A stretch of DNA of 45,067 bases from Ignavibacteria bacterium (GCA_016844745.1 JAERMQ010000025.1:1-45067); one strand, 5' to 3'; positions 16,221 through 27,249 are shown, counted from the first letter of the stretch. Program-made: numbers and translations. Notes: generated by a model not told the origin, from the letters alone.

Positions 16221-19200
16221 TTATTTCATAATGATTATTAAATATGTATCGAAACCGCCGGCTTTTTTCAGTAATAATCGATAACTGCCATTGCAAAGCC
16301 CAGATATATTCAGCTTAATTTTATTTAATCCTTTATAGGTATTATTCAGTTTTGCGGAATAGACCAAAATACCAGTCATATCGTATAATTCAACAAACGA
16401 TTCACCTTCGGAGTCCGATTCGAATTCCAATTCAATAAATTCATCTGCAGGATTCGGAGTAATTGATAGTATGTTGACGGCTTTATTATCCTGTATGAAA
16501 CGGCGATTTCCACAAAGATTGATTAACCGGAAATTGCCGGATTCAACTTTACTCGCAACATTAATTCCCCAAAATTTCGAGCTTATGTCTGCGAAAATCG
16601 AGGATGTATCTGTTTCAGCAAGGGCAGCAATACCGCGAATTTCGGCAACAGTTCCATTAGCCGGGAAATCGCCTTCTACTCTTATTTGAATTTGGCGTTG
16701 GTCAGTTGGACTGATTTCATTTTTGACTAATGTAGCACGTCCCATCGAACTTGTAACGCTAAGAGGCAGGAATAGTCTTGGATTAATCGTAAATTCGGCA
16801 TCGAAAAATCTTATGCCATTATATTTTTTTGGCTCGTTAGTTGTAAAATTAATTGGAATGACAGCCTCACCACTTGCGTCGGCTGTTACGTGAGGTAATT
16901 GAATGGTTGAAGTTGCTTCATAAAAACCTAATCTAAGGCTATTATTAACTATGCATGGAGTTGCTAAAAGTGAAAGTTCGGACGCTTTTTGTTCAGTGCC
17001 GGACCATGTTATCTCTAATTGCACCGAGTCGCCCATCTTTACATCTACAGGTAAGGGGGTAGTTACTGAAAATATTCCCGTAGGAAGTATCTCTGCACCA
17101 GATATCTGTAAATTTGAATTGCTGATGTTCTTAATTGTAAGTTTTCTTGTTGGAATTTCGGGAATAAAGAGGAGTTCCTTCGTGCTTGGAGCAATTTCAG
17201 AGCCGATTCCTTTGCCTTTTACGTTCATTTCTGTGGTAACTTTTGATTGTCCGGAATGAAATACACGAAGTTTCCGTTGGTCATCGCCATAAATATTAGG
17301 CTCGAAAACCAGGTCCCATGTTAATGTTCCTTTAGGGGGAATAGTAATATCCCTTAAAGGATTAAGTGATGAAAAAGGAGTGTTTGCCTCATCAAAAAAT
17401 TTTATATAATTAATTATAACCGGCACTGAATCTTCATTTCTAATTATATCAACGCGCATTTGTAAATTTCTGCCAAGGCACACTTCTCCGAAATCATAAG
17501 TAGCGTTAAAAAATTTTAAATTCCTATTTTTTGAGACTCCTTCCACTGGGATATAATAATCACCGGAGCAACAATAAACTACGATTGAGTCTGTTATCCG
17601 CCCGGTATCGAGAGGATTGAATACTATATCGAAATCCTCGCATCCTCCTATTGGAATGGTTTTGGCAAAGTTTGAACCGAGCACCTGATAATGCGTTCCG
17701 TTTTTCATTTTCACATTATCGACGATAATCGGGACTGTTCCATTATTGCAAAATGGCGCTGTGAAATGCTCCTGATTACTTGTTGCAATTAATGCTGGTT
17801 TTAATTTTATAGGTTCAATTTTCGTACCGGGTAAAATAATCTTAAAGTTCGAATCACTTTCGTCCTGCTCGGGGTATGCAAATTCCCTGAATATAAGACC
17901 GTCATAGGTTGAATTAGCAGACATAGCCATTGAATGACCTTCGGGAGAAAAAGCCATATCTGTTAATTCCATTGTCGAACCGCCCATATCACCAAGAAAA
18001 TTATTGGATGAAAGTTCCCATAACGCTGTTTGAGGAGTAGCCTTTGAACCTATTAGCAATTGCGCGCTGGGTGGGGAAAAAATAAGTTTGATGGGGTCGC
18101 TCGATGTTTCCCGTAAAGTTCGTACGATTTGTTCCGATTTCAGGTCAATTATGTTTATCTCGTTTCGATTGCTTACAAGTGCAGTAGAATATGGAGCTTT
18201 GCATCCGGCAGCCAATAGTTTGCCGTCAGGTGAAAGAGCTATTTCAAGCAATTGAGGGATATATGGATAGCTCAATGTTTGAATCAAATTAAAATCAGGA
18301 ATGGAATAAAGTTTAATTTCACCCGATAATAAATAGACTGCTGCTGTATCTTTGGACTTGCAAATATCCACAGCGCCGACGGGTACAGGGTAATTGATAG
18401 TTTTCATCAGGCTTGCATCTAATGAGGATACAATCGATAGCCTGGGTGATAATTCAGGTTGTAAAATAAAGAATCGTTTCTTGGGGTCAACGATGAATTT
18501 TTTTGTTCTTACTCCTTTTGGTAAAGCATATCTTGATAACGGTTCGGATTGGCCTAATTTAAATATAGCCAAGGAGTCCTGTTCGTATTGAGAATAATTG
18601 TCTTCTAATCGGTAAGCCATAACAAACCTGTTATCATCTAACCAATCAAGCCCCAGAATTGAGATAGTACCCGGAGCATTATCATCTTTATATAAATGAT
18701 ATGTAATATTCCCGGTTAATGTAGCTACATCCCATTGCATCAAAATTCCATCGGGATGGGCTGTCAACATAGTTCGGCTGTCACCGGAAAAACTAATCTT
18801 TTGAACAGTCATGCCCAAAGTTGGAAGTTTAATCTGGGGTTTCTTCTGAAAGAATTGATTAACACGAATTTTACCTAATGATGTATAGGAACGCGGAACA
18901 GTCCAACGAAAAGTAGAATCATTGCTTTTACCAACTTCCTCCCATGTGAATCCTCCGTCTTTACTGAATTCTATGTATGTTGGGGCATTTGGGGAATATC
19001 CTTTCCATTTTATTTCAGTTTGCTGGCATGGAGTGAAGGATTCATTTCCATTAGGAGTAATTAGCTTCAACAATGTATTAGACAGTATATCAAAGTTGTT
19101 CCCGTAAAGATTCACTTCTTCTTTCACTCCTCCTTCATAATGAATAGTCAATACATCCTGATAAAATGAATTATCTTTAGGTAGGAAATACAAATCAACT

Positions 19201-19838
19201 AAAAATATATATCCCGGGATAGCTTTAACCGGTGGTGGTGTTCTATAAAATTCATTGCCTTGCCAGTGATATTTGAAATTGGGGGTTCTGGTCGTTATTG
19301 AATCAATTTGTATTGGTAGTTCTTCACCATTAGGTAAAGGCTTACCTTTTAGAGTATGAAGTTTTATTTGAAAAATTGAAGTATCACCGGGCTGTTTGCT
19401 TCCGAAATTAATATCATTTACAATATTAAAATTTACATCTTTAATTAAAATTTTGGATGAATTAACTTCCAAATGTAAACCCTGACATACTGCCACCTCT
19501 CCGGATTCGACTGCCACGACTGTAATTTCATCATTATAAACTAAATAATCTTTAGCTTTAGATGTCCAGGTAATTAATTGCCACCCGGATTCGGGAGGTG
19601 ATACTACTGGTTTATAAGTCAACTGGTTGTTCTCGATAATTACTATATTTTCGCTTTTTAATGAAACCTGATTGTTATCTCTCTGTGCCTTGAGTCTAAT
19701 TTTGAAAAAAGGGAAGTTTTTGGAATCCACTGATTCGTATTTACTTCCTTCCAGCAATTGAATCGTAAAATCTGCATTTGAATTGTAATTGTTAATATAA
19801 AGAATAAATAAAAAGATTCCTACAAAACGAAAATTCAT
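16221..19838 (-). CDS. Secreted protein with WD40-like propeller, SPD-2/Hydin modules and T9SS sorting domain
   Basis: This 1205-aa protein has a short signal peptide (FVGIFLFILYINN). Residues about 30-260 are beta-rich. Near 262-335 is an Ig-like module typical of surface proteins (LITPNGNESF, then IEFSKDGGFTWEEVG). Residues about 340-680 look like a WD40/TolB-type beta-propeller (VQKISFSGDSRTMLTAHPDG; IALSPDGKLLAAGC; DMAFSPEGHSMAMSA). SPD-2/Hydin-type modules follow (about 700-960). The last 80 residues form a T9SS type A sorting domain (ILSITPNPADEFIELEF). It is therefore a large surface or released protein; the ligand is unknown. The OmpA-like gene follows 22 bases downstream on the same strand and may be its partner in the envelope. 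Confidence 0.9.
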   Translation of the reverse strand: MNFRFVGIFLFILYINNYNSNADFTIQLLEGSKYESVDSKNFPFFKIRLKAQRDNNQVSLKSENIVIIENNQLTYKPVVSPPESGWQLITWTSKAKDYLVYNDEITVVAVESGEVAVCQGLHLEVNSSKILIKDVNFNIVNDINFGSKQPGDTSIFQIKLHTLKGKPLPNGEELPIQIDSITTRTPNFKYHWQGNEFYRTPPPVKAIPGYIFLVDLYFLPKDNSFYQDVLTIHYEGGVKEEVNLYGNNFDILSNTLLKLITPNGNESFTPCQQTEIKWKGYSPNAPTYIEFSKDGGFTWEEVGKSNDSTFRWTVPRSYTSLGKIRVNQFFQKKPQIKLPTLGMTVQKISFSGDSRTMLTAHPDGILMQWDVATLTGNITYHLYKDDNAPGTISILGLDWLDDNRFVMAYRLEDNYSQYEQDSLAIFKLGQSEPLSRYALPKGVRTKKFIVDPKKRFFILQPELSPRLSIVSSLDASLMKTINYPVPVGAVDICKSKDTAAVYLLSGEIKLYSIPDFNLIQTLSYPYIPQLLEIALSPDGKLLAAGCKAPYSTALVSNRNEINIIDLKSEQIVRTLRETSSDPIKLIFSPPSAQLLIGSKATPQTALWELSSNNFLGDMGGSTMELTDMAFSPEGHSMAMSANSTYDGLIFREFAYPEQDESDSNFKIILPGTKIEPIKLKPALIATSNQEHFTAPFCNNGTVPIIVDNVKMKNGTHYQVLGSNFAKTIPIGGCEDFDIVFNPLDTGRITDSIVVYCCSGDYYIPVEGVSKNRNLKFFNATYDFGEVCLGRNLQMRVDIIRNEDSVPVIINYIKFFDEANTPFSSLNPLRDITIPPKGTLTWDLVFEPNIYGDDQRKLRVFHSGQSKVTTEMNVKGKGIGSEIAPSTKELLFIPEIPTRKLTIKNISNSNLQISGAEILPTGIFSVTTPLPVDVKMGDSVQLEITWSGTEQKASELSLLATPCIVNNSLRLGFYEATSTIQLPHVTADASGEAVIPINFTTNEPKKYNGIRFFDAEFTINPRLFLPLSVTSSMGRATLVKNEISPTDQRQIQIRVEGDFPANGTVAEIRGIAALAETDTSSIFADISSKFWGINVASKVESGNFRLINLCGNRRFIQDNKAVNILSITPNPADEFIELEFESDSEGESFVELYDMTGILVYSAKLNNTYKGLNKIKLNISGLCNGSYRLLLKKAGGFDTYLIIIMK

Positions 19839-19939
19839 TATAAGCTCATTTCCTCGATTTTAACATTAAAATTATTGATTAAGACGTTTTTAGTTATAAA
19901 TTAGTTACAATAATGCTATTAATAATTGTTAATAATAAA

Positions 19940-19971
19940 AAAGCCTTCCGATTAATTAACCGGAAGGCTTT
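19940..19971 (-). terminator. Terminator of the 1876-aa protein gene
   Basis: AAAGCCTTCCG / CGGAAGGCTTT, a perfect 11-bp stem with a 10-base loop, lies 19 bases past the stop; on the minus strand it is followed by TTTT and more AT. Confidence 0.92.
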
Positions 19972-19990
19972 AGTATATTCGAAAGGAATT

Positions 19991-22900
19991 TTATTTAAGA
20001 ACCGTAAACTTCCTTGTGATAACTATATCGCCTGATTTAATAATCAAGGTATATGCTCCGTTGACATAATCTTTAACGTCGGTTTCGATTTTGTTTTGTC
20101 CGGAGTGTAATCTGCCGTCAAATACAGTAGCTGTTTTCTTACCGGAAATATCGAAAATCTCGGCGGTCAGGTTCATTTCGTTATCGAGTTGAAGTTCGAA
20201 ACTAACTTTACTGACAGCGGGATTTGGAGTGGCAGTTCCAATTTGGATACCACCTTCGGTACCTGTAATACTAACAACTTTTTCATTGCTGTATTTAAAT
20301 GAACCGTCGAGGTCAATCATTTTAAGTCTATAAGAATACTGATTACCGAATTCAACTGCATAATCGGTGAACGGACCGTATTCTTTAATTTCTTTACTTG
20401 TTCCTGCAGCGGGTACACTTTGAATTAATTGGAATTGAGAGTTGCCGGAATTTGTAAAGTCAGCTTTCTCAATTTCAAAGCGAGCGCTATTCATCTCAGT
20501 GGCAGTTGACCAGTAAATATCGACTTTTTTACCATGAGAAACAGCATTGAAATCAGATAGTTCCACAGGTATTGCTCCGCCATATCTTACCAAGAAGTCC
20601 ATCGTTCCGCGAATTAGACTTTCAACATCGCTGAAATGTCTCCAATCAACACCAAAGTATATAATATTGCTGTTCAATGTAGTCGTTGCAATACCCATAA
20701 TAGAATCCTTCGGAGTGAAGGTATGAGAATTGTAGAAGAATGCCGGATAAGAAATTCCGTTACCGGTATTAATTGGTTGCATCAAAGCGCAAAGCGGAGG
20801 CATGTCGCCTGCTACAATTGTTGATTTAACTATATTAGCAGTGGCTGCACATACTTTTACACCATTAATTGTATTTCCGTCATTACTAACACCATTGGAA
20901 AGCGGGTTGTCTTCGTCACCGTCAACAGGAGGAGCAGTCGGATATTTGCTAATACGTTTTGCTCTCAATACTGTTTGAGTAAATACTGAATCGGGTGTTT
21001 GATTCAATCTAAGCATTTCCTGGGAAGCAATAACGAGGTCTTTCTTCTCAGTTCCAACAGGTGTATTCAAGAAATTATTAATATCAATAATTTCATATCT
21101 TGTCAATGCTTTATCATGACCGTCAGCCCAGAACATGTTTTTATATGGTGTGTAATTGACAGCTTTGCGTTCCCATTCATTTCTATCGAAATAATCGATA
21201 AGGTAATTATCGTTTGTTGGATTATTAGTGATACCTACTCTGTTTAAAATCAAATTCAAACTGTCATAATTTAATCTTCCAGCCATTTGGTCGGATGTTG
21301 GGAATCCGGTGTAAATGTCTGTAAGTGTGTTCTCACCTGATGAAATCAAGGAAAGTTTTGAGCGAATCAAATAGAATCTCAAATCCTTTTCAATGATATT
21401 ATTAGCGCTTTGTTGGTCGGAAGGCATAGAAACACGAATTCGGTATCTTGGAGTAACGTTGCATTCCATTTTCTGGAAACTCTTGGTTGAACGATTAGCA
21501 TAAGTATATGCCGAATTCGTTTTAATTAAATCGCTATAGGTTTTAGGATAAAATTCGTTTCCGATTCCGTCTGCCAATTTAAAGGCTATTTCCATACTTT
21601 GCATTGAGTTAAGCTCAATCTTTTGTGTATCGGTCATGAAAGGAATAGTTGCGAAACTACCATCAGCATTTTCCTGATAGATATTCAGGATACAATTTAC
21701 TCCTGCTTGTTTCAATGTACCGTTATTTCTAATGTTGGCTTTAATTTCAATTGGTGCAACAGTCATGATGTATTCGGCATCGCTGAAATTACCACCGGAA
21801 GACCTGTAAGTTGCAGGAGCCGGGAAGCTCAAAGCCTCAAGGTCATAAACATACATTCCACCATTGAATTCGTATGCGCCGATATCATATAATTTACCTG
21901 CAACACCTCGAGGATTATTGTCAATATCAACGTTTACTGCAGATATTCTTTCGCCCCGATTGTTGAGAATAGAGCCGACAGGAAGTTCCGGAACAGTAGT
22001 GATCCTAAGATTTTGCGGATTTGAACCGGTTTTGGTAAAGTTATTGCCAAAGTTTCCGGTAACAGAGTTTTGGTCTTGTAATGTCCATGACTGCCATTGA
22101 TATAATCTCTTATATTCGCCACGTGCACCCGCTTCAAGAATTTTACTCATTGTATCCGTTTCAACGAATCTATAAACATCGGCAATTTCAGAATTTAAAG
22201 GACCAACGTAGAAAGCATTCCTATCTGCGGTGAAACTTCCGTTCCCCGGCATGAAGGTATGCAGCAATACTGCAGCAGCAACATCATTATTATTAGTGTT
22301 TAATGGGTCTTTGTAAAGAATTGCATTATTCTTCAAAATGGTTCCCCTGACCTGTTGCAAAGCTACTCCTGCGATATAACCCGTATTGTCCAATTGGTCG
22401 TTTTCAATAATTACCGTATTATTAATAATCCTGTCATTTCTTGTGAAGTAATCTATTCGTTTAGGGTAAACAATATCACCTTCAACTTTTCTTGCCGTGT
22501 AAATATGAATTCCACAAACCATTGCTGCAGGATCCGTTGGTTTTAATCCCCATACGGAGTTGCTCATAATGAACAGATTCTCACTACCAACAGGGAATTT
22601 GATTATTCCGCCTTCGGGTCTGGGATATATCTGTTGAACTTGTTCAATTCTAATACCTTCAACCCATAATGGTGAAGTGATACTGCTGATTTCATTTCCT
22701 ATAACTTTGGTCCCGATAACATTGTAACCGGGCAAAGTATCTATTTGGAAGATTTTAGTTTGCCCTCCTAACATTATACCTGCGGCGTCGTTGGTTCCGT
22801 TACCAATATTATAAATTCTGTTGAAAGATATTTCACTGTTTTCATTATAGCCCATAACAATACCTGCCCGAGCGCAATTATAAATGGTATTCTTAGAAAT

Positions 22901-25621
22901 TACAGTGCCCTGGTTATAGAATTTATCAAATCTTGGAAGTCCTAATAAGGGTAATTGTATATATAGAACCCCGATGCCCATATCGACAATACCATATCCG
23001 AATCCGCTTATGACATTACCGGAAATAACGTTATTCATGTTTGGCAAAGTATCGGGCTGGAGTGGGAAAGAATCGATATTTAAATGATATGAACGATTAA
23101 CAATACCCGCTGAATAGCCATCTTTAATGGTTGCAACAAGAGAGTCTTGTTCGAAAACGAACTGGCTTGAACCTGCATAAAATTTAACTAACGGTAGCCA
23201 AATTTTGTTGGCAAGAGCAGGTGTGCCGTTTTCGATTAAGCAGTTTTTAACGGCATTATTGGTTGAACCAACGCCGAGATAGATAACGCTACCATGATTA
23301 CTATTAGTTGAATTGAGAACAAATCTTAACGCTTTCTGCGAGCCACCGTCAAAGGTTATAAATCCCTGATTGTTAGCATCGTGGATAGTTTTATTCTGTG
23401 CAGTTATATCGTTATATAGGGCATAAGGATTAATGGGATTAGTTGATTGCCCTAAATAAACACCGACACCGTTTGTGGAATTTAAATTGATAGTGACTCC
23501 GCCACGTGTAGCAGCCAAATCAGTCCCAGGTGTCCAGGTAATGGTGTTATTAATCCTTTCATCGGCATTCCAGCCTAAGCCTATAATGGTTGAAGTGAAT
23601 TCCCATGCCGGATGCATTGGATTGGGGCTGGTTAGAGTATATGTTGGATTGATAAGCTGGAATGTGACAGGACCGGATAATCCTCTATAGTATAATGCAT
23701 TCATTACAGAATCTATGGTTAAGAAATTGCCGCCTGTACCAACAGTATAAGTACCTCTCAATCCGGCATTAATATAGAAGAAAGCGCATAGCGTATCATT
23801 TTCCGGAACAGGGTCTTCCGGGTGTGAAATAATTATACAGACCTTATATCTACCGCTTTCTTTTAAAACGCATTTTGTTTTAAAGTTATATCTTCTTGTG
23901 TTGTACATTCCGCTTTGAATATCTTCAACCATTTCGTTAGGGGGATTGTAAACAATTCCGTAATTCCCGAAATCTCTTGAGATTATCATTCTTACTGCAA
24001 TATTTGATAAATCGCTGATACCGTTGTTTTTAAAATATGCTGACGGTGTGAATGGGCGGCTACCAAATAAAACAGTATCTTGAGCAGGTATAACAATCTT
24101 ATTAGCTGATGCTTCAAATTCGTACTGAACCTGGAATGTGTAGTTTGCATCGGTTTGACGAGGCAATCTATCGTTGAATGTCTCCTGGTCGTTTGCACTT
24201 AATAGCTCAGTAATAAATTCAGTCCTGTAAATACCAACGGTTTGAGTTTTCCATGTTCCAATGCTGATTTCGGTCTTTTGAGATTTAGTCAAAGGAACTG
24301 TTGAAAGGAAATGATAGGAATTAGTATATATCCTTGTATTCGAGGAATTATAAATATTGCAAGTCAAATTGAATTCATATACCGGATTTAAGCCGGTATT
24401 CTGAACAACTGCTTTCAGATCGATTACCTGTCCACGATTGTACTTGTAAAATTTGGGTGAAAGATTGGTCCTGGGTGATGTAATATCGACAACTGCAAGG
24501 TCATTATCATACGATACAGTAAAAACATTAATTTTAATAGTCGGTTTGCCGCTAATACCGGCTATACCTTTATATTCTCCACCTTTGCTGCCGATAAAAG
24601 CTCCATTGCCGGTTGGTTGAGGATTTGTGTAAGAACCTGTTGAACGATTGATTGTATAAGTCATTGAGGAGGTACCACCAACATCAAAGAAATCCGAATA
24701 AGGGGTAGTTGTAGCCGTAGCGCGATATACAGTATCGGAGGTATTGGGCAAGGGACCTACAATTTTGTAATAACCCATAGAACCCGTTGGTTGAGGATTA
24801 GTCAATGTAAGGTATGGTCTTTCGAAATACTGCATAATACCGTTTTTCAATCTTGTAGTGCCGTCATATAATTCATTGGCATAAAGGATGTCGCCCATGA
24901 ATGGGAACATATCTTTGATACCGCCGCCGACATTGATGATATAATCTTCACATTCTCCATAATAGCCGTAATTGTAGCAATAGTATGGATAATACAAATA
25001 AGAATAACCATTATAGCAGGGACCATAATCATACATATAATATGCTGAAATGATTCTCATCCTCGTCTTGCCGGGAGGAGCGGTAGCAGGAACGGTAAAG
25101 TAATAAGATTTAATAGGGCAGTTATAAACGTTAGGGTCATAATATGACCATTGCGAGGGATTAATTCTCTCGCCTGCATCTAAAAAACTGCCGTTTTGAT
25201 TCCAGTCAATCCATATTCTCTGGCTGTAATAGCCCCAGTTGTACCATAAGTGAGTACCAACGTCGAGTTGATAGGAATTGCCCATGGATATCATGACTTC
25301 CCTGTCATTTACGAAGAAATACCCGTTACCATCGTATCCTTGATCTACAGGAATTGGTTGGTTAATATAACCTTCAGTGGGCGAAGTTACTCTGGATAGT
25401 ACTGTTGACCCACCAACTTCCTTCATAACAACGTGATAAGTCCATCCATAAGAATAAGGGTAACACCATACATAAGAGTACGTATACCCGGGAGGACAGG
25501 AGGTGGCTGCGCAGGTATTGCAATAATTTGTCGGTTGTGCTTTGACACCGGTCAATCCTGCAATAGCAATAAATAATATTATTGCTAATGTTCTAAAAAA
25601 TTGTGTTCGAGTCATCCTCAT
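19991..25621 (-). CDS. Giant secreted protein: GEVED domain, beta-helix, T9SS sorting domain
   Basis: This 1876-aa protein has a clear signal peptide (FFRTLAIILFIAIAGLTGVKA, cleavage near 29) and GAGGT before the ATG. Residues about 60-232 form a GEVED domain (RIWIDWNQNGSFLDAGERI; closing GECEDYIINV), interrupted by a Tyr/Cys-rich stretch at 194-227. CARDB-like beta domains follow (about 370-620). Residues about 620-1230 carry parallel beta-helix-type repeats (for example NTIYNCARAGIVMGYNENSE), often seen in polysaccharide-binding or -degrading proteins, though no catalytic signature is obvious. After further beta domains there is a fibronectin-like module (VELSDFNAVSHGKKVDIYWS) near 1690 and a final sorting domain (GTATPNPAVSKVSFEL; SGDIVITRKFTVLK). 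It is monocistronic with its own terminator. Probably a surface adhesin-like or matrix protein; exact role unknown. Confidence 0.92.
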   Translation of the reverse strand: MRMTRTQFFRTLAIILFIAIAGLTGVKAQPTNYCNTCAATSCPPGYTYSYVWCYPYSYGWTYHVVMKEVGGSTVLSRVTSPTEGYINQPIPVDQGYDGNGYFFVNDREVMISMGNSYQLDVGTHLWYNWGYYSQRIWIDWNQNGSFLDAGERINPSQWSYYDPNVYNCPIKSYYFTVPATAPPGKTRMRIISAYYMYDYGPCYNGYSYLYYPYYCYNYGYYGECEDYIINVGGGIKDMFPFMGDILYANELYDGTTRLKNGIMQYFERPYLTLTNPQPTGSMGYYKIVGPLPNTSDTVYRATATTTPYSDFFDVGGTSSMTYTINRSTGSYTNPQPTGNGAFIGSKGGEYKGIAGISGKPTIKINVFTVSYDNDLAVVDITSPRTNLSPKFYKYNRGQVIDLKAVVQNTGLNPVYEFNLTCNIYNSSNTRIYTNSYHFLSTVPLTKSQKTEISIGTWKTQTVGIYRTEFITELLSANDQETFNDRLPRQTDANYTFQVQYEFEASANKIVIPAQDTVLFGSRPFTPSAYFKNNGISDLSNIAVRMIISRDFGNYGIVYNPPNEMVEDIQSGMYNTRRYNFKTKCVLKESGRYKVCIIISHPEDPVPENDTLCAFFYINAGLRGTYTVGTGGNFLTIDSVMNALYYRGLSGPVTFQLINPTYTLTSPNPMHPAWEFTSTIIGLGWNADERINNTITWTPGTDLAATRGGVTINLNSTNGVGVYLGQSTNPINPYALYNDITAQNKTIHDANNQGFITFDGGSQKALRFVLNSTNSNHGSVIYLGVGSTNNAVKNCLIENGTPALANKIWLPLVKFYAGSSQFVFEQDSLVATIKDGYSAGIVNRSYHLNIDSFPLQPDTLPNMNNVISGNVISGFGYGIVDMGIGVLYIQLPLLGLPRFDKFYNQGTVISKNTIYNCARAGIVMGYNENSEISFNRIYNIGNGTNDAAGIMLGGQTKIFQIDTLPGYNVIGTKVIGNEISSITSPLWVEGIRIEQVQQIYPRPEGGIIKFPVGSENLFIMSNSVWGLKPTDPAAMVCGIHIYTARKVEGDIVYPKRIDYFTRNDRIINNTVIIENDQLDNTGYIAGVALQQVRGTILKNNAILYKDPLNTNNNDVAAAVLLHTFMPGNGSFTADRNAFYVGPLNSEIADVYRFVETDTMSKILEAGARGEYKRLYQWQSWTLQDQNSVTGNFGNNFTKTGSNPQNLRITTVPELPVGSILNNRGERISAVNVDIDNNPRGVAGKLYDIGAYEFNGGMYVYDLEALSFPAPATYRSSGGNFSDAEYIMTVAPIEIKANIRNNGTLKQAGVNCILNIYQENADGSFATIPFMTDTQKIELNSMQSMEIAFKLADGIGNEFYPKTYSDLIKTNSAYTYANRSTKSFQKMECNVTPRYRIRVSMPSDQQSANNIIEKDLRFYLIRSKLSLISSGENTLTDIYTGFPTSDQMAGRLNYDSLNLILNRVGITNNPTNDNYLIDYFDRNEWERKAVNYTPYKNMFWADGHDKALTRYEIIDINNFLNTPVGTEKKDLVIASQEMLRLNQTPDSVFTQTVLRAKRISKYPTAPPVDGDEDNPLSNGVSNDGNTINGVKVCAATANIVKSTIVAGDMPPLCALMQPINTGNGISYPAFFYNSHTFTPKDSIMGIATTTLNSNIIYFGVDWRHFSDVESLIRGTMDFLVRYGGAIPVELSDFNAVSHGKKVDIYWSTATEMNSARFEIEKADFTNSGNSQFQLIQSVPAAGTSKEIKEYGPFTDYAVEFGNQYSYRLKMIDLDGSFKYSNEKVVSITGTEGGIQIGTATPNPAVSKVSFELQLDNEMNLTAEIFDISGKKTATVFDGRLHSGQNKIETDVKDYVNGAYTLIIKSGDIVITRKFTVLK

Positions 25622-25902
25622 TATTTTTACCTCATTAAGTAATTGAACAAATATTTATTTATCATTTTCTTCTTATCAACTTTTTATGCAATAACAATGT
25701 ATCGTATATTTTGTTACAGAAATAATTTAAAAAATAAATTCATTAACAATAACATATTAAAAAAACAAAATTACGAATTACAATAATATAAAATTAGTAT
25801 CGATTAACAAAAATTTTTTTAATGTAATTTTTACTTTATACCATAATCATGGTTTTTAATTTTTATTTTTGTATTTATATTTTTGATTTTAATGGAATTA
25901 AA

Positions 25903-27249
25903 ATGCAAATACTAAAATTTGGCGGTGCCGTTTTATCAAGCAAAAAAGGATTCGAAAAATTGATTGAAATAATCATTAATAACAATACCAAGCCTGTATT
26001 AGTGATTATATCGGCATTTTCGAAAGCAACGAGAAATTTATCAAAAGCAGCCGGATTCGCTGAATCCGGTGATGAACAAAAAGCTATGTTAGCTGCTAAT
26101 CAAGTAGTTGCCGATTATACCGATATTGCTAACCAATTAATTGATTCTCAATCAGTTAAAGAAAAACTTTTTCATTTATTCGATGAAGGTATCCAAAAAA
26201 TCGGGGATTTGCTGAGGGGCGTATCGATTATCAAAGAATTAACTTTGAAAACAAGCGATGCAATTCTTAGTTTCGGAGAATATTTTGCATTGCAGACTGT
26301 ATATCATTTCCTTCTTGAGAGGGAATTTAATGTAGGATCTATTGATTCTACTGATGTAATAGTAACAAATTCGGATTTTGGAAATGCAGAGCCTGATATC
26401 GAAGCAACTAAAAGGAATGTTGAGTTAAAGATTAAGCCTGCACTCGAGCTATTCGATTTAGTCCTGACTCAGGGATTCGTGGCAAAAGATTCATCAGGTA
26501 AAATAACCACTATGGGAATAGAAAGTTCCAATTTAACCGCTGCACTTTATGCCGATTTATTAAATGCCGAAGAACTTACAATTTATACTGACGTTGAAGG
26601 AATTAGAACTTCCGACCCAAAATTAATTCAGCAGACCAAATCAGTGAAAAGCATGACCTACGAACAGGCTTTCATTGCTGCCGTCAATGGATTGAAACTG
26701 ATTCATCCGGGTATGCTTTATTATTTAAAAGAAAAAAATGTAAGATTATCATTTCGTTCCGCATTTAATCCCTCCGGCGAATTCACGTTAGTTCTTCCGG
26801 AGCCAAATATTCCGGATATGAAAAATCAATCAACACCATTACTGATTCTAACGGATGATATCAGCCTTATGCGTTATCGGACATTTTCTTTGAAAGACAG
26901 GAAAAATGCTGATAAATTTATTCACAAAATATTTTCTTCGGGACTCCCGGTCTCATCCCTGCATTTTCATAACGAAGCCCTTAGTGTTTTTATAGCCCGG
27001 CAATCCGAATCCTTATTTCAAAAAGAGGAACATTTCCATTCATTGAAGCCAGAAAATTTCTCAATTATAACTATTATACGTGCCGGAGGAATTCTCGATA
27101 AATGTTTACCAGTATTAACTTCAAAGATTATTACTGGGGAAAGGGGTTATTTCTTTTTCGATTCAGATACCGATACTTTAAAAATAATGACATTGTCCGT
27201 TTCAACGGGTAATTTACTAAAAGAACTTCATGATAAAATTTTTAATTAG
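25903..27249 (+). CDS. Aspartate kinase (divergent)
   Basis: Aspartokinase phosphorylates L-aspartate, the first step to lysine, threonine, methionine and diaminopimelate. The 448-aa form starts at ATG 25903, where MQILKFGGAVLSS matches the family's KFGG start; the 18 codons upstream from 25849 are hydrophobic filler. Further signatures are SIDSTDVIVT near 149, and MGIESSNLTAALYADLLNAE followed by IYTDVEGIRTSDP near 205-240. In most relatives the first reads LGRGGSDxTA, so the glycine-rich nucleotide loop is altered here. The C-terminal 150 residues are compatible with ACT regulatory domains, suggesting feedback control. The next gene, a transporter, starts 68 bases later; a functional link is not evident. 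Homoserine dehydrogenase is not fused. Confidence 0.92.
   Translation: MQILKFGGAVLSSKKGFEKLIEIIINNNTKPVLVIISAFSKATRNLSKAAGFAESGDEQKAMLAANQVVADYTDIANQLIDSQSVKEKLFHLFDEGIQKIGDLLRGVSIIKELTLKTSDAILSFGEYFALQTVYHFLLEREFNVGSIDSTDVIVTNSDFGNAEPDIEATKRNVELKIKPALELFDLVLTQGFVAKDSSGKITTMGIESSNLTAALYADLLNAEELTIYTDVEGIRTSDPKLIQQTKSVKSMTYEQAFIAAVNGLKLIHPGMLYYLKEKNVRLSFRSAFNPSGEFTLVLPEPNIPDMKNQSTPLLILTDDISLMRYRTFSLKDRKNADKFIHKIFSSGLPVSSLHFHNEALSVFIARQSESLFQKEEHFHSLKPENFSIITIIRAGGILDKCLPVLTSKIITGERGYFFFDSDTDTLKIMTLSVSTGNLLKELHDKIFN

Noticed and set aside
25849..25902. N-terminal extension of aspartokinase
   Set aside because: The family begins at MQILKFGG; the extra codons are AT-rich filler without conservation.
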